Below are positions 5,217 to 5,333 of a stretch of 5,333 bases of DNA, in pieces. Source of the stretch: Merdicola sp048393175 (GTDB lineage: Bacteria > Bacillota > Clostridia > TANB77 > CAG-508). Made by a program: the position numbers and the translations under genes. Numbering within the stretch: the first letter of the stretch is position 1; each line of letters opens with the position of its first letter. Where the stretch lies: the NCBI GenBank assembly GCA_048393175.1, contig DBFJJM010000110.1, forward strand, positions 1-5,333. The letters are read 5' to 3'. The notes beneath the pieces were generated by a model that saw nothing but the letters and a program-made list of their open reading frames with translations, did no database searches and was not told the DNA's origin.

Positions 5217-5304
5217 TGGCGGAGAAAGTGGGATTTGAACCCACGATAGGTTGCCCTATACACGATTTCGAATCGTGCGCTTTCAACCACTCAGCCATTT
5301 CTCC
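5217..5304 (-). tRNA. tRNA-Ser (anticodon CGA), CCA encoded
   Basis: The minus strand folds into a complete 88-base class II tRNA. The acceptor stem is GGAGAAA with TTTCTCC. The D arm starts GCTGAGTGG. The anticodon stem CACGA/TCGTG encloses the loop TTCGAAA, giving anticodon CGA, which reads UCG. The long variable arm is ATAGG-GCAA-CCTAT, and the T arm GTGGG-TTCAAAT-CCCAC. The discriminator base is G, expected for serine, followed by an encoded CCA (5219-5217). All stems are perfectly paired. The few bases upstream (5305-5333) are A-rich on this strand and too short to show a complete promoter. A tRNA-Ser near the SRP RNA and dnaX is common in Firmicutes. Confidence 0.97.
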
Positions 5305-5333
5305 ATTTCTTTTATCTATCTTTCTTTTTTTGA

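Noticed and set aside
5305..5333. Possible promoter for tRNA-Ser
   Set aside because: A TAGATA-like word lies at a plausible distance, but the -35 region would fall outside the window.

Overview
The window is a compact, strongly AT-rich stretch in which every gene lies on the minus strand. The gene order tRNA-Ser, SRP RNA, dnaX, ybaB, recR is the classic Firmicutes (Bacillota) dnaX neighbourhood. With the AAGGAGG-type ribosome binding sites and A/T-ending codons it points to a low-GC Firmicute, most likely a member of the Clostridia, possibly an uncultured gut lineage. The lineage is inference; no marker here fixes genus or species.

In transcription order (right to left): a complete tRNA-Ser(CGA) with encoded CCA (5304-5217); 14 bases on, an unrecognised membrane-anchored protein (5202-4444); a sigma-A-type promoter (4424-4396); a short SRP RNA (4382-4261); dnaX with a TTG start only 20 bases after the SRP RNA terminal stem; then tightly packed ybaB (2622-2278), recR (2261-1659) and truA (1650-910). 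After a 72-base gap come a small three-helix membrane protein with a Cys-rich tail (837-448) and an S4-domain RNA-binding protein of the RqcP/YabO type (417-181). The left edge (162-1) is the beginning of an IS150-group IS3-family insertion sequence in the same orientation: terminal inverted repeat, promoter, and the first 19 codons of the transposase OrfA.

The genes fall into DNA replication and repair (DnaX clamp loader, YbaB nucleoid protein, RecR recombination mediator) and RNA or ribosome biology (tRNA-Ser, SRP RNA, TruA, RqcP). Reading frames are separated by 8-30 bases in most places and no intact terminator is visible, so long co-transcripts are likely. The one clear internal promoter is that of the SRP RNA.

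The points most worth a second look are the IS apparently inserted in the terminator loop behind rqcP, the SRP RNA directly abutting the dnaX ribosome binding site, a possible slippage site in dnaX that would yield a gamma-like short product, and two unrecognised membrane proteins. I saw no CRISPR array, toxin-antitoxin pair, phage gene or evident new defence system. Apart from the IS this looks like ordinary conserved chromosome.
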